In this document: in pieces, positions 41,067 to 50,265 of the stretch
Layout of the letters: every line of letters starts with the position of its first letter
Numbering within the stretch: the stretch's first letter is position 1
Source: Taibaiella chishuiensis
GTDB lineage: Bacteria; Bacteroidota; Bacteroidia; Chitinophagales; Chitinophagaceae
Assembly (NCBI RefSeq): GCF_003014535.1
Contig: NZ_PYGD01000002.1
Location: forward strand, 310,001-374,000
Length of the DNA: 64,000 nt
Reading direction: 5' to 3'
Position numbers and translations under genes: made by a program
Notes under the pieces: generated by a model
What the model saw: only the letters and a program-made list of their open reading frames with translations
Told to the model about the DNA's origin: nothing
Databases searched by the model: none

Positions 41067-41784
41067 AAAGGGTTTTTTGTTTTAATGTGTTTCAGGGTGA
41101 TTTTACTCTCTGTCGATGGAGGTATTAGTGCTGTTGTTTATGTATAAAAAAGATTTTTTTAAACGTTTTTTCCTGATGTTTTCCAGTAATTAAATTAAAA
41201 ATTTATTTATTTAAATAACTTAATTAAATATTATATTTAAACGTTTAACTGATAAAATTTGCAGGCGCAGGAAACCGTATTCCGGGTGCTTTTAAGCGCT
41301 AATTCCGGAACAAATCTAAAGCGTATTTTTATTGAAAATCTGTTTAACTCAAATATAACAGTTTGTCTATGCGATGATTTTCAGCATTTTTTGAACCGAT
41401 TGTTAATAACGAAATGTTTTCATGTGTGATCTATTCCTCTATTTATTTTACTATAATTCAAAATTTAATAAAATTATTTATACACTATGTTTAAATAAAA
41501 CACTTTCTCATTTTCTTGATTTGTTAAAAAATAGGTATTTTGTCTAATGTTTTATTATCAATTAATTAACGGATAGTAAATTTCTTAGCTGCTATTTTTG
41601 TCTTGACCTTTAACCGGAATAACCCTGGCCGGGCGAAGGCAACCTATAAGAAAACAACAAATTGACTATCAGTAAAACAGATAATTGACTCTTATTAAAT
41701 TAACGAATATTTTTAATTTGAAGTCATACATTTATTTGGATTTTAGACCTGGATTACCCTGAACAAAAACTATGAATCGCACCC
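41067..41784. promoter_or_regulatory. AT-rich divergent control region of the T6SS
   Basis: This 718-bp gap separates the leftward envelope operon from the rightward clpV operon and is far richer in A+T than the genes. No gene is recognised. Plus-strand CAAATATA (41350-41357) is a perfect minus-strand -7 box. On the plus strand, -7-like TTAATTTG (41713-41720) and TTTATTTG (41731-41738) lie before clpV. AATTGACT occurs twice (41660-41667 and 41683-41690) with a 23-bp period, a possible regulator site. Confidence 0.55.
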
Positions 41785-44283
41785 ATGAACACAGTCTATA
41801 TCAACGAATCCATTAAATCCGTTTTTCATATTGCGAAATCTTTTGCAAGGGAAAACTATAATGAAAAATTCGGTGGTCCGCATGTCCTCAGGGCCTTATT
41901 GCATAAAGAATCCGGTCTTTACGGTTTCTTTGAAAGCAGCGGAAAAGATGTCGCTTACCTGAAAGACTGGGCCGATATCCGCATCGAAGAATGTCCGCGG
42001 CTGTCCCGCCTGCCAGATGATCCCGCACCCGACGAAACGGTAGAACGCATGCTCGAGGAAGCCGACGATATCCGGCTTAAGTTCGGGTACGACGAGGTGT
42101 CTGCTTTATGCCTGCTTGCCGCACTGATCAAACCCCGTGTAGCTTTCAGCCCCGAACAACTGAAGTCGCTGCCCCTGCGCGAAGCCGATTTTATGCAGTT
42201 GTACAATTTCAGTCCGGGCACTTTGCCCCCGGTAGCCGGCGGCGATACGGGGGCGCCGGAAAGCAATGGCCAGCAGAAACAGAACAACGCGATACTGCAA
42301 TACTGCAAAGACAAAACCCAGCAAGCCCGCCAGCAAAAACTGGATCCCATCATCGGCCGTGAAAATGAAACCCGGCAAATGATCGAGATCCTGGGCCGGC
42401 GCAGCAAACCCAATGTGATCATCGCTGGCGAACCGGGGGTAGGCAAAACCGCCCTGCTCGACGGTTTTGCACAAGCCATCATAGCGGGCCGTGTACCGGC
42501 GCACCTCCAACAGGCCGTATTGCTCGAGCTCGACCTGGGCGCACTAATGGCCGGGGCCTCCTACAAGGGCGAAGTCGAAGACCGGCTCAAAAAGATTATT
42601 GCCGCCCTCAAACAATACGAAAAAGCCATTCTCTTTATCGACGAGATGCATGTAATGCTCGATGCCAAAGGCCCCATGGGCAGCGGCGTGGGCAACCTGC
42701 TCAAGCCCGAACTGGCCCGGGGCGAGATAACCGTGATCGGGGCTACCACGCTCGACGAGTACCGCAAGATCATAGAACCCGAACAAGCTTTTAACCGCAG
42801 GTTTGAGCTGCTGCAGATCGCAGAGCCCGACCTGGTAGGCTCGGCCAAAATGGTCGCCTTGCTGGTGCCGCACTACGAAGCACACCACAACGTACGTATA
42901 TTGCCCGAAGCCATACCCGAATGTGTAAGGCTGGCTAAACGCTATATCAAGGATAAAAGACTGCCCGATGCCGCGCTCGACCTGCTAGACCGCACCATGG
43001 CCGCCATCCGTATGATGGACGAAACATCGGAGCAGGACCTGGCCAACTGGGAAACCGAGTACCGGGCGGTACTGGACAACACCGACCTGGCTGAAGCCGG
43101 GCTGCTGGCCGAACTCAACTGGCTGTACCGCACCTTAAAACATACCATTAGCCCGATCCTGTTTGGCGCCCTCACCGACGAGACCGAGGTGGAGAAAATA
43201 CAAACTGCCGAGGCCTTCCGCGACTACCTGGACCGCATACTCGAGGGCCTGAAAACCCTGTCGAAAGACAAGCGCGAAAGCGTGGGCCCGATGGAGATCG
43301 CTGCGGTAGTGGCCTCCAAGACCGGTATCCCCATCGGTAAGATCCAGACCCAGGAAAAAGAAAAGCTGCTCCAGATGGAAACCTACCTCAAACGCCGTAT
43401 GGTAGGGCAGGAGCATGCACTCAAGATCATTAGCGAAGCCATTATCGAAAGCCGCAGCGGTATCAATAAAGCGGGCCAGCCTATCGGCTCCTTCTTCCTG
43501 CTGGGCCCTACCGGCACGGGTAAGACCGAATTGGCCAAGTCGATCGCGGAGCTGCTGTTCAACGACGAGAAGGCTATGATCCGCTTCGATATGTCGGAGT
43601 TTAAGGAAGAACATTCGGCGGCCCTGCTCTATGGCGCGCCTCCGGGTTATGTGGGTTACGAAGAGGGCGGTATGCTGGTCAATAAGATCAGGCAGCAACC
43701 TTATTCCGTGGTCTTGTTCGACGAGATCGAAAAGGCCCACCAGTCGGTATTCGACGTGTTCCTGCAGATTATGGACGAAGGACATATCCACGATAAGCTG
43801 GGTAAAGAAGGCGACTTCAGCAATGCGCTCATACTTTTTACGTCCAATATCGGCAGCGACTTTATCATCGAACAATTCGAACAGGGCAATATACCGGCAT
43901 CCAACGAGCTGATGGATAAGATGAGCGGTAAGTTCCGCCCCGAGTTCCTGGCCCGTATTACCGAGATCGTGCCCTTTGGTCCCATCACCGAGGATATGGC
44001 GGTACAGATCTTCAGCATCCAGCTGCGCGGCCTGCTCGATATCCTGAAGAAAAAAGACATTACCCTCGAGATCGAAGAACCTACCCGGCGTATGCTGGCC
44101 CTGAGCGGCTTTACCCCGCGCTACGGCGCCCGGCAGATCGGCGGCACCATACGCCAGCAGATCCGGCGCCCGATATCCCGTATGATCGTGGGCGGCGAAC
44201 TCCCTGCCGGCAGCACCGTAACCCTGAGTCATGACGCGGAGAACGCGTTGCAATGGACAGTGACCGGAAATACTGCAGTATAA
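41785..44283 (+). CDS. clpV: T6SS sheath-disassembly ATPase ClpV (TssH)
   Basis: This 832-residue AAA+ protein has an N-terminal Clp-N-like domain (about 1-145) and two ATPase domains. Walker A1 GEPGVGKT is at 215-222 with Walker B ILFIDEM, and Walker A2 GPTGTGKT is at 574-581 with VVLFDEIEKAH. An M-domain-like insert lies between them. ClpV unfolds the contracted TssB/C sheath so it can be reused; its position before tssB-tssC supports ClpV rather than ClpB. It is the first gene of the rightward operon. Confidence 0.92.
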   Translation: MNTVYINESIKSVFHIAKSFARENYNEKFGGPHVLRALLHKESGLYGFFESSGKDVAYLKDWADIRIEECPRLSRLPDDPAPDETVERMLEEADDIRLKFGYDEVSALCLLAALIKPRVAFSPEQLKSLPLREADFMQLYNFSPGTLPPVAGGDTGAPESNGQQKQNNAILQYCKDKTQQARQQKLDPIIGRENETRQMIEILGRRSKPNVIIAGEPGVGKTALLDGFAQAIIAGRVPAHLQQAVLLELDLGALMAGASYKGEVEDRLKKIIAALKQYEKAILFIDEMHVMLDAKGPMGSGVGNLLKPELARGEITVIGATTLDEYRKIIEPEQAFNRRFELLQIAEPDLVGSAKMVALLVPHYEAHHNVRILPEAIPECVRLAKRYIKDKRLPDAALDLLDRTMAAIRMMDETSEQDLANWETEYRAVLDNTDLAEAGLLAELNWLYRTLKHTISPILFGALTDETEVEKIQTAEAFRDYLDRILEGLKTLSKDKRESVGPMEIAAVVASKTGIPIGKIQTQEKEKLLQMETYLKRRMVGQEHALKIISEAIIESRSGINKAGQPIGSFFLLGPTGTGKTELAKSIAELLFNDEKAMIRFDMSEFKEEHSAALLYGAPPGYVGYEEGGMLVNKIRQQPYSVVLFDEIEKAHQSVFDVFLQIMDEGHIHDKLGKEGDFSNALILFTSNIGSDFIIEQFEQGNIPASNELMDKMSGKFRPEFLARITEIVPFGPITEDMAVQIFSIQLRGLLDILKKKDITLEIEEPTRRMLALSGFTPRYGARQIGGTIRQQIRRPISRMIVGGELPAGSTVTLSHDAENALQWTVTGNTAV

Positions 44284-44496
44284 CTATTGAACCCGGGGAC
44301 ACGATGCGGACCCTGATCTTATCAAGAAGAAACAAAAAAGAGGAGGCAATACCGATCCATGAAATTTTGGGAATTCTTAAAGAAAATATTCAGGCCGTTT
44401 TTTGTTCCTAAACATAACATTCCCGAAGCGGCGCCCGTACCGGAGCCGCCCCTGGAAAACGAAAAACAAGTTTTATCATCCTTAAAATCAAAAAAC

Positions 44497-44955
44497 ATGG
44501 CGATGTACAATTATGAAGTTGGCGGTAATGAAGTTAAAGTGGATGCCAACGAAGCGATTAACGAGATACAGGCAAATAAGACCCTGCTGGTATCCCAGTT
44601 GACCAGTGAAGAGCCGGTGCAGCCGGAGATCGTGAATGGTCTTAAGACCGTTGAGGATGTGTTCCGTTATTTTAAACCCGCGATCGATGTCGAGATGGCT
44701 ACCGCCGAAGGTGAGCCGGTGCGGGAAAGCATGCGTTTCGGCAAGCTCGACGATTTTACGCCCAAAGGCATTACCCGCCAGAGCGCATTTCTCAACAAAC
44801 TCCGCATCCAGCAGGAACAATATACCAAAATCATGAAGCAGCTGAAGTCCAACAAAGTGCTGCAGACCATGCTGACCAACGCCGAATCCCGGGAAGCGAT
44901 CGTGAATGCGCTGCGGCAGGTTGCCGGCGAACTGGAAGCCAACGAAGCCAAGTAA
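44497..44955 (+). CDS. tssB: T6SS contractile sheath small subunit TssB (VipA)
   Basis: From the ATG at 44497 the protein has 152 residues: MAMYNYEVGGNEVKVDANEA, then VFRYFKPAIDVEM and FGKLDDFTPKGITRQSAFLNKL, which contains the TssB pattern of a short strand followed by F-x-P before a long helix. It builds the sheath together with TssC. The frame is open from an earlier ATG at 44359, which would add 46 basic/Pro-rich residues; I prefer 44497 because the shorter form has the usual TssB length, but the long form cannot be excluded. Confidence 0.85.
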   Translation: MAMYNYEVGGNEVKVDANEAINEIQANKTLLVSQLTSEEPVQPEIVNGLKTVEDVFRYFKPAIDVEMATAEGEPVRESMRFGKLDDFTPKGITRQSAFLNKLRIQQEQYTKIMKQLKSNKVLQTMLTNAESREAIVNALRQVAGELEANEAK

Positions 44956-45007
44956 TCTAATCATCCTATACCCAACAAAAATTGTGTGTCTCTTTAAATA
45001 AAGTCAT

Positions 45008-46378
45008 ATGTCCACTCCAAAACCATTAGAAACAAACCAGGCCGAACAGCAACAGTTTGCACCTGCCGCCGGACAACAAGATCTGCAGCAATCCCTTCAG
45101 AAACTGGCGAAAGTCGGTGGCTTTACCTTCCTGGAAAGCTGTATCGACGGCATTGCCAACCTGAACCCGGACCGTAAAGCCCGTAAAGAAATATTCCTCA
45201 ACGATACCGATAAAAAGAAAGACCGGGAAGACCTGCTGGAAACCCTGAAACTGTGGCTGAGCGTGCTCGACAAGGGTACCGACATCACCGAAATGGTGGA
45301 CCGCTGCAAGAATGAGGCCGAAGTGGCCGAAAGGACCATGAAGGATAACCTGCGGCATACGCTGGAAACAACCCGTGATCTCGAAACGGCTTACCGCACC
45401 GTATCCCAGTTCTATAAAAATACAGAGTCGGATAAAGTATCGAATGTGAGCGTGCTCAATGCTTCGGCCGACCAGATGAAAGACCTGGACAATCCGTACT
45501 TTATCGAACATATCGCTACCGAGCTGAAGCAAAACTATGACCGGCTTGACCTGCGCGACAACTATTCGCTGCTGGTTATTCCCGGCTACCTGGGTTCGAA
45601 TAAGGTGGTAGAGAAATGGGCCAAGATCGCCAATGATAATAAGGTGATGCTGGTTACCGACTTTGCCAACCTCGATAAACCGGACGACGTGATCGAGCTG
45701 TTCGACAGCGCCAACCTGACCGGCGGCGAACTGCACCGCAGTAATGTGATCATGACCTGCAACTACCTGGTGGGCAGGGGCAAGGCCGACGAAGTGGGCG
45801 AAGAGGAAGATGTGTTCCTGCCGGGCTCGAGCTCGCTGGCCGGTAAGATGCACTATACCCTGATGAGCCAGGTAACGGCCGGTAAAAAACACGGTGGTAT
45901 GAACGAGGTTGATGCCGTACGTTTCAAACTTAAAAAATCAGAGATCTCGCATCTCGAAAAGATAGGCCTGGTGCCGATGGTAAGCGAATATGGCAAGGTA
46001 ATGGCCTTCTCGGCCAAGACCCTGTTCAATGGCGACAACATTGGTCTGCAGACGTATTCCGTAGTGCGGGTATTCGACTATATTACCAAGGTGTTATTCG
46101 ATTTCCTGAACAGGCGCGCTTTCGAAAACTGGAACTCCCGGACCGAGGCCGATCTGCGTCACCAGATCGTTAATTACCTCGACAGTATCAAAGGCCCTTC
46201 CAAGCTGATCGAAAAATTCAGGATCGTGCGTTTCGAGCAGGACCCCGAGAAAAAAGACCGCATCTGGCTGGATGTACATATTACGCCTTACTTCCCGGCC
46301 AAAAGCTTCGTGATTAAGCTCGACGGCCATAAAGGAGATGATGGCAACGAATGGAACACCGAGTACGAGCAAGGTTAG
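45008..46378 (+). CDS. tssC: T6SS contractile sheath large subunit TssC (VipB)
   Basis: This 456-residue protein is of the Bacteroidota TssC type (DUF5458). It has an acidic/helical N-terminal part (45-150), the core NYSLLVIPGYLGSNKVVEKWAKIANDNKVMLVTDF and a C-terminal sheath-lattice part (FENWNSRTEADLRHQIVNYL; RIWLDVHITPYFPAKSFVIKLDG). It pairs with TssB to form the contractile sheath, and follows tssB by 52 bp. A hairpin at 46384-46429 separates it from the convergent gene. Confidence 0.92.
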   Translation: MSTPKPLETNQAEQQQFAPAAGQQDLQQSLQKLAKVGGFTFLESCIDGIANLNPDRKARKEIFLNDTDKKKDREDLLETLKLWLSVLDKGTDITEMVDRCKNEAEVAERTMKDNLRHTLETTRDLETAYRTVSQFYKNTESDKVSNVSVLNASADQMKDLDNPYFIEHIATELKQNYDRLDLRDNYSLLVIPGYLGSNKVVEKWAKIANDNKVMLVTDFANLDKPDDVIELFDSANLTGGELHRSNVIMTCNYLVGRGKADEVGEEEDVFLPGSSSLAGKMHYTLMSQVTAGKKHGGMNEVDAVRFKLKKSEISHLEKIGLVPMVSEYGKVMAFSAKTLFNGDNIGLQTYSVVRVFDYITKVLFDFLNRRAFENWNSRTEADLRHQIVNYLDSIKGPSKLIEKFRIVRFEQDPEKKDRIWLDVHITPYFPAKSFVIKLDGHKGDDGNEWNTEYEQG

Positions 46379-46383
46379 TATTA

Positions 46384-46429
46384 CCGGGCCGGAGGGCTGC
46401 ATAGGCGCGGCTTATGCAGCACTACCCGG
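46384..46429. terminator. Hairpin between tssC and the convergent gene
   Basis: GCTGCATA (46396-46403) pairs with TATGCAGC (46413-46420), and an outer CCGGG/CCCGG pair (46384-46388, 46425-46429) extends it. There is no long T run, so it may be a weak bidirectional terminator. Confidence 0.5.
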
Positions 46430-46434
46430 GTGTT

Positions 46435-47016
46435 CTAGTCCTTTTCCGCCATCGATACCATGGTCTTGATGCACTTCAGGGCATATTCGTTCAGTACCAT
46501 ATCGTCTTTTAGAAACCCGAAGGTGCGGCTATAGATCTGGCCGAAGCCAAAGAGGTCGAAGTTGATCCTGGGTACCGGTACCAGCGAAGCCTTGCGGTTG
46601 TTCCGGAATTTTTTCCAGGTTTCGGGATCGTCGAGCACCGTAATGATGCGCAGCACTTTGCGGTAAGCGTCCACATCGCCCCAGATCCCGGTATTGATAC
46701 CGCCGTCCTTCAGGTGAAACAGGCGCGATACGAATTCGGTAAAAACGGGTACGATATGGTCGCGGCTGGCCGAAGTAAAAAAAGCAACTGTGTCGGCCGC
46801 CTGGATCAGTTCCACGCTTTTCTGAAGGTCGGGCTCCAGCTCGTCGAACGTAAAAGTATCCGGGAAAGGAGAAAAAGAAAAGTTCATATTGTTGACGAAC
46901 AAGAGTTCTGCGGTTATGCCTCTTTCGTGCAGGGCATCGTCATAAGCCTTGGAAAGTTGCGCTATGAAAAAATTCTCCGGTTCGAATGCGTTTATGATGA
47001 CTACTTTACTGGACAT
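46435..47016 (-). CDS. Flavodoxin-fold NAD(P)H oxidoreductase-like protein inside the T6SS locus
   Basis: This 193-residue protein starts at the ATG at 47016 (MSSKVVIINAFEPENFFIAQL), with a -7-like TTTCTTTG (complement of 47023-47030) just upstream. The fold is flavodoxin-like (MdaB/KefF type): strand-loop at residues 3-16, then AELLFVNN, ADTVAFFTSASRDHIVPVFTEFVSRLF, and GINTGIWGDVDAYRK. The FMN phosphate loop is atypical (INAFEPENFF, lacking the usual Gly/Ser-rich turn), so redox activity is uncertain. It is transcribed against the T6SS genes around it; a link to secretion is not established. Confidence 0.6.
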   Translation of the reverse strand: MSSKVVIINAFEPENFFIAQLSKAYDDALHERGITAELLFVNNMNFSFSPFPDTFTFDELEPDLQKSVELIQAADTVAFFTSASRDHIVPVFTEFVSRLFHLKDGGINTGIWGDVDAYRKVLRIITVLDDPETWKKFRNNRKASLVPVPRINFDLFGFGQIYSRTFGFLKDDMVLNEYALKCIKTMVSMAEKD

Positions 47017-47211
47017 AAGCTGCAAAGAAAATCAATATTTGTCGGTTTTAATACCTGAAATTAGAGTACGGAACGGGCATGCCGGCAGGATTGCAAACCG
47101 GTAACCGCCCCTTGAAGCCTTAAGATACGGAATTTTCCTGCGTTACCGCCGTATAGCTTCGTGCATAGCCTTGTAGCCGGCAGGAATAAAAACGTTAAAG
47201 CATATTGCGCT

Positions 47212-48129
47212 ATGGAGATTTTAGAGAAAATGGCGGCTGATTTCAAGGCGGAAGTAGTTGCCACGCAAATGCTTACCGAAGACCAGGACATTGGCAAGAT
47301 CCTGATCGACCGCCTGGGCAGTACGCCGCGTACACATACCAAAGACGTCGTTAAAAGTTATGAAGATATAGGGCAGTTCAACCTGGATAAATACACCGTG
47401 ATCGAAAGTTTCCGGCAGAGTATTTACGAAGCCCTGCCCGAGAATGTATTTCACCCGCCCACGCTGGGTGGCCTGGGCAAGACCCAGGAGGAGATTGTAG
47501 AAGAGATCAAGATGCAGCGCCGCAAGGAATGGGAGGCCCGCAATTTTTTCAAGCCTTTCGAGCAGGAGGCGCCTTATCTTGAGATCCAGGCGTTGATGCT
47601 GGAACTGATGTATGAAAAGAAAGGCAGTTACGATAACCTCTTCCGGCTTTTCGAACAGGGCTGGCCTGTTATTGCACAGCTGCCTTATAGTATGGCCCTC
47701 AGTTTTATCTATATCCTGCCTATCCTGCACCAGGTGCGGGGCAACCGCAACTGGACCGAGAAATGCCTCAGTTTCCTGACCGGTTTCCCGGTAACCATCC
47801 GGGAGAATTATGTATCGGGGCATATTGATGAGGCGCTTGAAGGGTTTACCCTGGGCAGTTCGGGCCTGGGTATCAACAGTAGCCTGGGCGGTAATCAATA
47901 CGACGGCATGTATGGCTGGGACGTCCATGTCGGGCCTGTGCCGGAACCCTATACCCTCGAAATATTGCCCCGGTCGGGCTTTACGGGTTTGCTCGACCTG
48001 CTGGCGGAGCACTTTGTACCGGCCGATCTTTTTGTCCGTTATTTTATTAAAACAGAACCCGTGCCCGGTACGGCTTTGATGCCCGAAAGCGCAACAGCCG
48101 GAAGACTGGGTTACACTTTTTACCTGTAA
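47212..48129 (+). CDS. tssG: T6SS baseplate protein TssG
   Basis: From the ATG at 47212 the protein has 305 residues. TssG features are FFKPFEQEAPYLEIQAL near the middle and the C-terminal block LGINSSLGGNQYDGMYGWDVHVGP, the family's LG-x-LG-x-D-x-x-x-x-x-x-x-GP pattern. TssG forms the baseplate wedge with TssF and TssE. An upstream in-frame GTG at 47161 is less likely. It is the first gene of the tssG-tssN-tssK operon. Confidence 0.82.
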   Translation: MEILEKMAADFKAEVVATQMLTEDQDIGKILIDRLGSTPRTHTKDVVKSYEDIGQFNLDKYTVIESFRQSIYEALPENVFHPPTLGGLGKTQEEIVEEIKMQRRKEWEARNFFKPFEQEAPYLEIQALMLELMYEKKGSYDNLFRLFEQGWPVIAQLPYSMALSFIYILPILHQVRGNRNWTEKCLSFLTGFPVTIRENYVSGHIDEALEGFTLGSSGLGINSSLGGNQYDGMYGWDVHVGPVPEPYTLEILPRSGFTGLLDLLAEHFVPADLFVRYFIKTEPVPGTALMPESATAGRLGYTFYL

Positions 48130-48142
48130 GCCTTAATACCCT

Positions 48143-49039
48143 ATGTTGAAAACTATATTCCTGCAATACCTGCTTATGCCTCTGGTTGCCATCGTATCGG
48201 GCAGTGTGCTGCTGGTGCTCAAGCGTAAGAACCAGTTGCTGAGCAATAAAAAGCTGATCATTTTTGTATTGCTGTATAGCCTGGTGATGGCTGTGCCTGG
48301 CCTGTTTGGCCTGTCCGGCGGCAACTTCGCGCCCTGGAATTATATGTTTGCCCAGCTGATCTATCTCTTATTCGGCGTCGCCTTTGTACACTTTTACGAT
48401 GTTTATTTCAAACGGGACGTACAGCATTATAAGACCCTGTTCCAGTTAATGGTCATGCTCTTTATCCTGCTGCTGGGCGGTTATCTCTTTGCCTTGCTGT
48501 ACAACCTGCTTAACGGCAGCCATAACGGTTATACCGGTATGACGGCCATGTTGTCCTTCTTCCTGCCCCTTATCTTTTACTGGACTTACTCGGCCTTTAT
48601 TGCCATTCCTTTCGAGATCTACAAAGTATGGGAGTACCCCGTAGGTATGGTGGAAGAAGTTAATTTCGACGGGCTCGACTTCAATAAGCTGATGGTGCTG
48701 GAACTCGAATTCAGCCGGCAGCCCGACGATGTAGACCGCCTGCGTGTTAAGGCCAAAGCACCCGCCAATATTACTTTTGGCGAATGGTTCCGCAAGTTTA
48801 TCGACGATTATAATTATAAGTTTCCCAACCAGACCATCGTATTTGAAAAGGAAGACGGCAATATGCACAGCTGGGTATTTTACTCCAAGCGTTCCTTTTT
48901 TCACCGGCGGCGCCTGCTGGACCCCGACCAGACCATAGAACAGAACAGGATCAGGGAGCATATCACCATTATTTCCAAAAGGGTGATCGAACACGAAGAA
49001 GAATATTTCCACAGAAATGTAACCAAGAAAAATAGTTAA
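48143..49039 (+). CDS. tssN: T6SS-iii inner-membrane protein TssN
   Basis: This 298-residue protein has five membrane helices at about 5-26, 37-57, 66-86, 98-121 and 131-155, then a cytoplasmic C-terminal domain of ~140 residues (NFDGLDFNKLMVLELEFSRQ and a predicted winged-helix-like part). This matches TssN, found only in Bacteroidota systems, and is thought to anchor the baseplate to the inner membrane in place of TssL/M. It lies between tssG and tssK with spacings of 13 and 2 bp. Confidence 0.85.
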   Translation: MLKTIFLQYLLMPLVAIVSGSVLLVLKRKNQLLSNKKLIIFVLLYSLVMAVPGLFGLSGGNFAPWNYMFAQLIYLLFGVAFVHFYDVYFKRDVQHYKTLFQLMVMLFILLLGGYLFALLYNLLNGSHNGYTGMTAMLSFFLPLIFYWTYSAFIAIPFEIYKVWEYPVGMVEEVNFDGLDFNKLMVLELEFSRQPDDVDRLRVKAKAPANITFGEWFRKFIDDYNYKFPNQTIVFEKEDGNMHSWVFYSKRSFFHRRRLLDPDQTIEQNRIREHITIISKRVIEHEEEYFHRNVTKKNS

Positions 49040-49041
49040 GT

Positions 49042-50208
49042 ATGATTATTCCTCAGAAATACCAGGCTGTAAACTGGGCCGATGGGATGAAGGTGAATAA
49101 AGAGCACTTTATCGACACCGAAAATTTCCTGATCGATCAGCTCCGGGATACGGCTTCCCTTATGGTAAACCGCTGGAACTTCGGGATGCTGCCGCCACTG
49201 CAGGGTAGCGGCGCCCTTACCAGCGACTATGCCGTAAACAAGACCACCACCAACCAGTTGCAGATTACCATCAACCATTGCCAGGCCGTAACGCAGGGCG
49301 GGGTAAGGATCGCTATCGCCAACGAAAGCCTTAAAGAATTTATACGGCTGGCCGATGTGCTGGAAGAGGCCGGCGAACAGGGCCTCGAGTCGGAAGCTAC
49401 CGAACTGTTTTATGTGGTTATGGTGGTAAGCCTGTTTGAGAAAATGGCCTCGGGCAGTCCGGATCCCGAGGAGATCCCCATACGGCAACCCTTTACCCAG
49501 CCGAAATACAGCATCCAGGTCGTGCCGGCAACCAGTGTCAATAAAGAAGAGATTGGCGCCTTCCACCTTATTATCGGGCGGATCCGAAAAAACGGCAGCG
49601 AGTTTTATAAAGACGAAAGTTTTATCCCCCCCTGCAGTTCGGTAAGCAGCAACGAACGCCTGCTGAACCATTACCGCCAGATCAATCATTACCTGAGCGA
49701 TATCCAGAACATATCGGCCCAGATCATACAAAAGATCAATTATAAAAACCAGAAGTCGCCGGTGGCGCTGAACATCCGGCAGGCCTGCCAGGTGATCCTC
49801 AACTACTGTGCCACGCATTATTTCAGTCTGCGCAATATCCTGCACCAACAGCCGCCCGTATTCCTGGTAGACGCTTTGTCGCAGCTGGCCAACAGTATGC
49901 ATTCCTTTATCATTGCCCTGCCGGAAAATGAGAAAGAAGAAATGCTCAATTACTTTTTCGAATGGAGCGATATTACCCCGGTAATCTTTTCGAACCGGCT
50001 TTCCGAAGTGATCGAGATCAATTATGATCACTACAATACCGGCGAATACTTCCAGGGTATCGACGATATGCTGCGCAGTATCCTGGCCATCTGGCGCAAG
50101 CTCAATACCCTCGAGTATATCGGTCTGCGTAAAGAGAACATCGTGGTAAAAGAAGAAGTACTGTCGAAGGTAACCAAAGACCGCAAGGGCTGGAACATCC
50201 TCGATTAA
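49042..50208 (+). CDS. tssK: T6SS baseplate-membrane adaptor TssK
   Basis: This 388-residue protein has the TssK N-terminus pattern (VNWADGMKVNKEHFIDTENFL, where proteobacterial TssK reads V-x-W-x-E-G-L-x-L-x-P-H-H), a central helical bundle (about 200-330), and a C-terminal head. TssK connects the baseplate to the membrane complex; here the partner should be TssN/TssO/TssP. The start codon is two bases after the tssN stop, and a hairpin terminator follows at 50236. Confidence 0.9.
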   Translation: MIIPQKYQAVNWADGMKVNKEHFIDTENFLIDQLRDTASLMVNRWNFGMLPPLQGSGALTSDYAVNKTTTNQLQITINHCQAVTQGGVRIAIANESLKEFIRLADVLEEAGEQGLESEATELFYVVMVVSLFEKMASGSPDPEEIPIRQPFTQPKYSIQVVPATSVNKEEIGAFHLIIGRIRKNGSEFYKDESFIPPCSSVSSNERLLNHYRQINHYLSDIQNISAQIIQKINYKNQKSPVALNIRQACQVILNYCATHYFSLRNILHQQPPVFLVDALSQLANSMHSFIIALPENEKEEMLNYFFEWSDITPVIFSNRLSEVIEINYDHYNTGEYFQGIDDMLRSILAIWRKLNTLEYIGLRKENIVVKEEVLSKVTKDRKGWNILD

Positions 50209-50235
50209 AATGCCGGAAAATTGGCAGGATAAGGA

Positions 50236-50261
50236 AAAGAGGGACTTTCGGGTCCCTCTTT
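50236..50261. terminator. Bidirectional hairpin terminator
   Basis: AAAGAGGGAC (50236-50245) pairs with GTCCCTCTTT (50252-50261) around TTTCGG, followed by TTACTT. It ends the tssG-tssN-tssK operon and the convergent lipoprotein gene. Confidence 0.8.
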
Positions 50262-50265
50262 TTAC

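Noticed and set aside
43135-44253. Long antisense frame inside clpV
   Set aside because: It lies opposite clear AAA+ motifs and its translation lacks any family feature. Frames of this kind recur opposite other well-supported genes (29185-30420, 37551-38288, 51216-52139).
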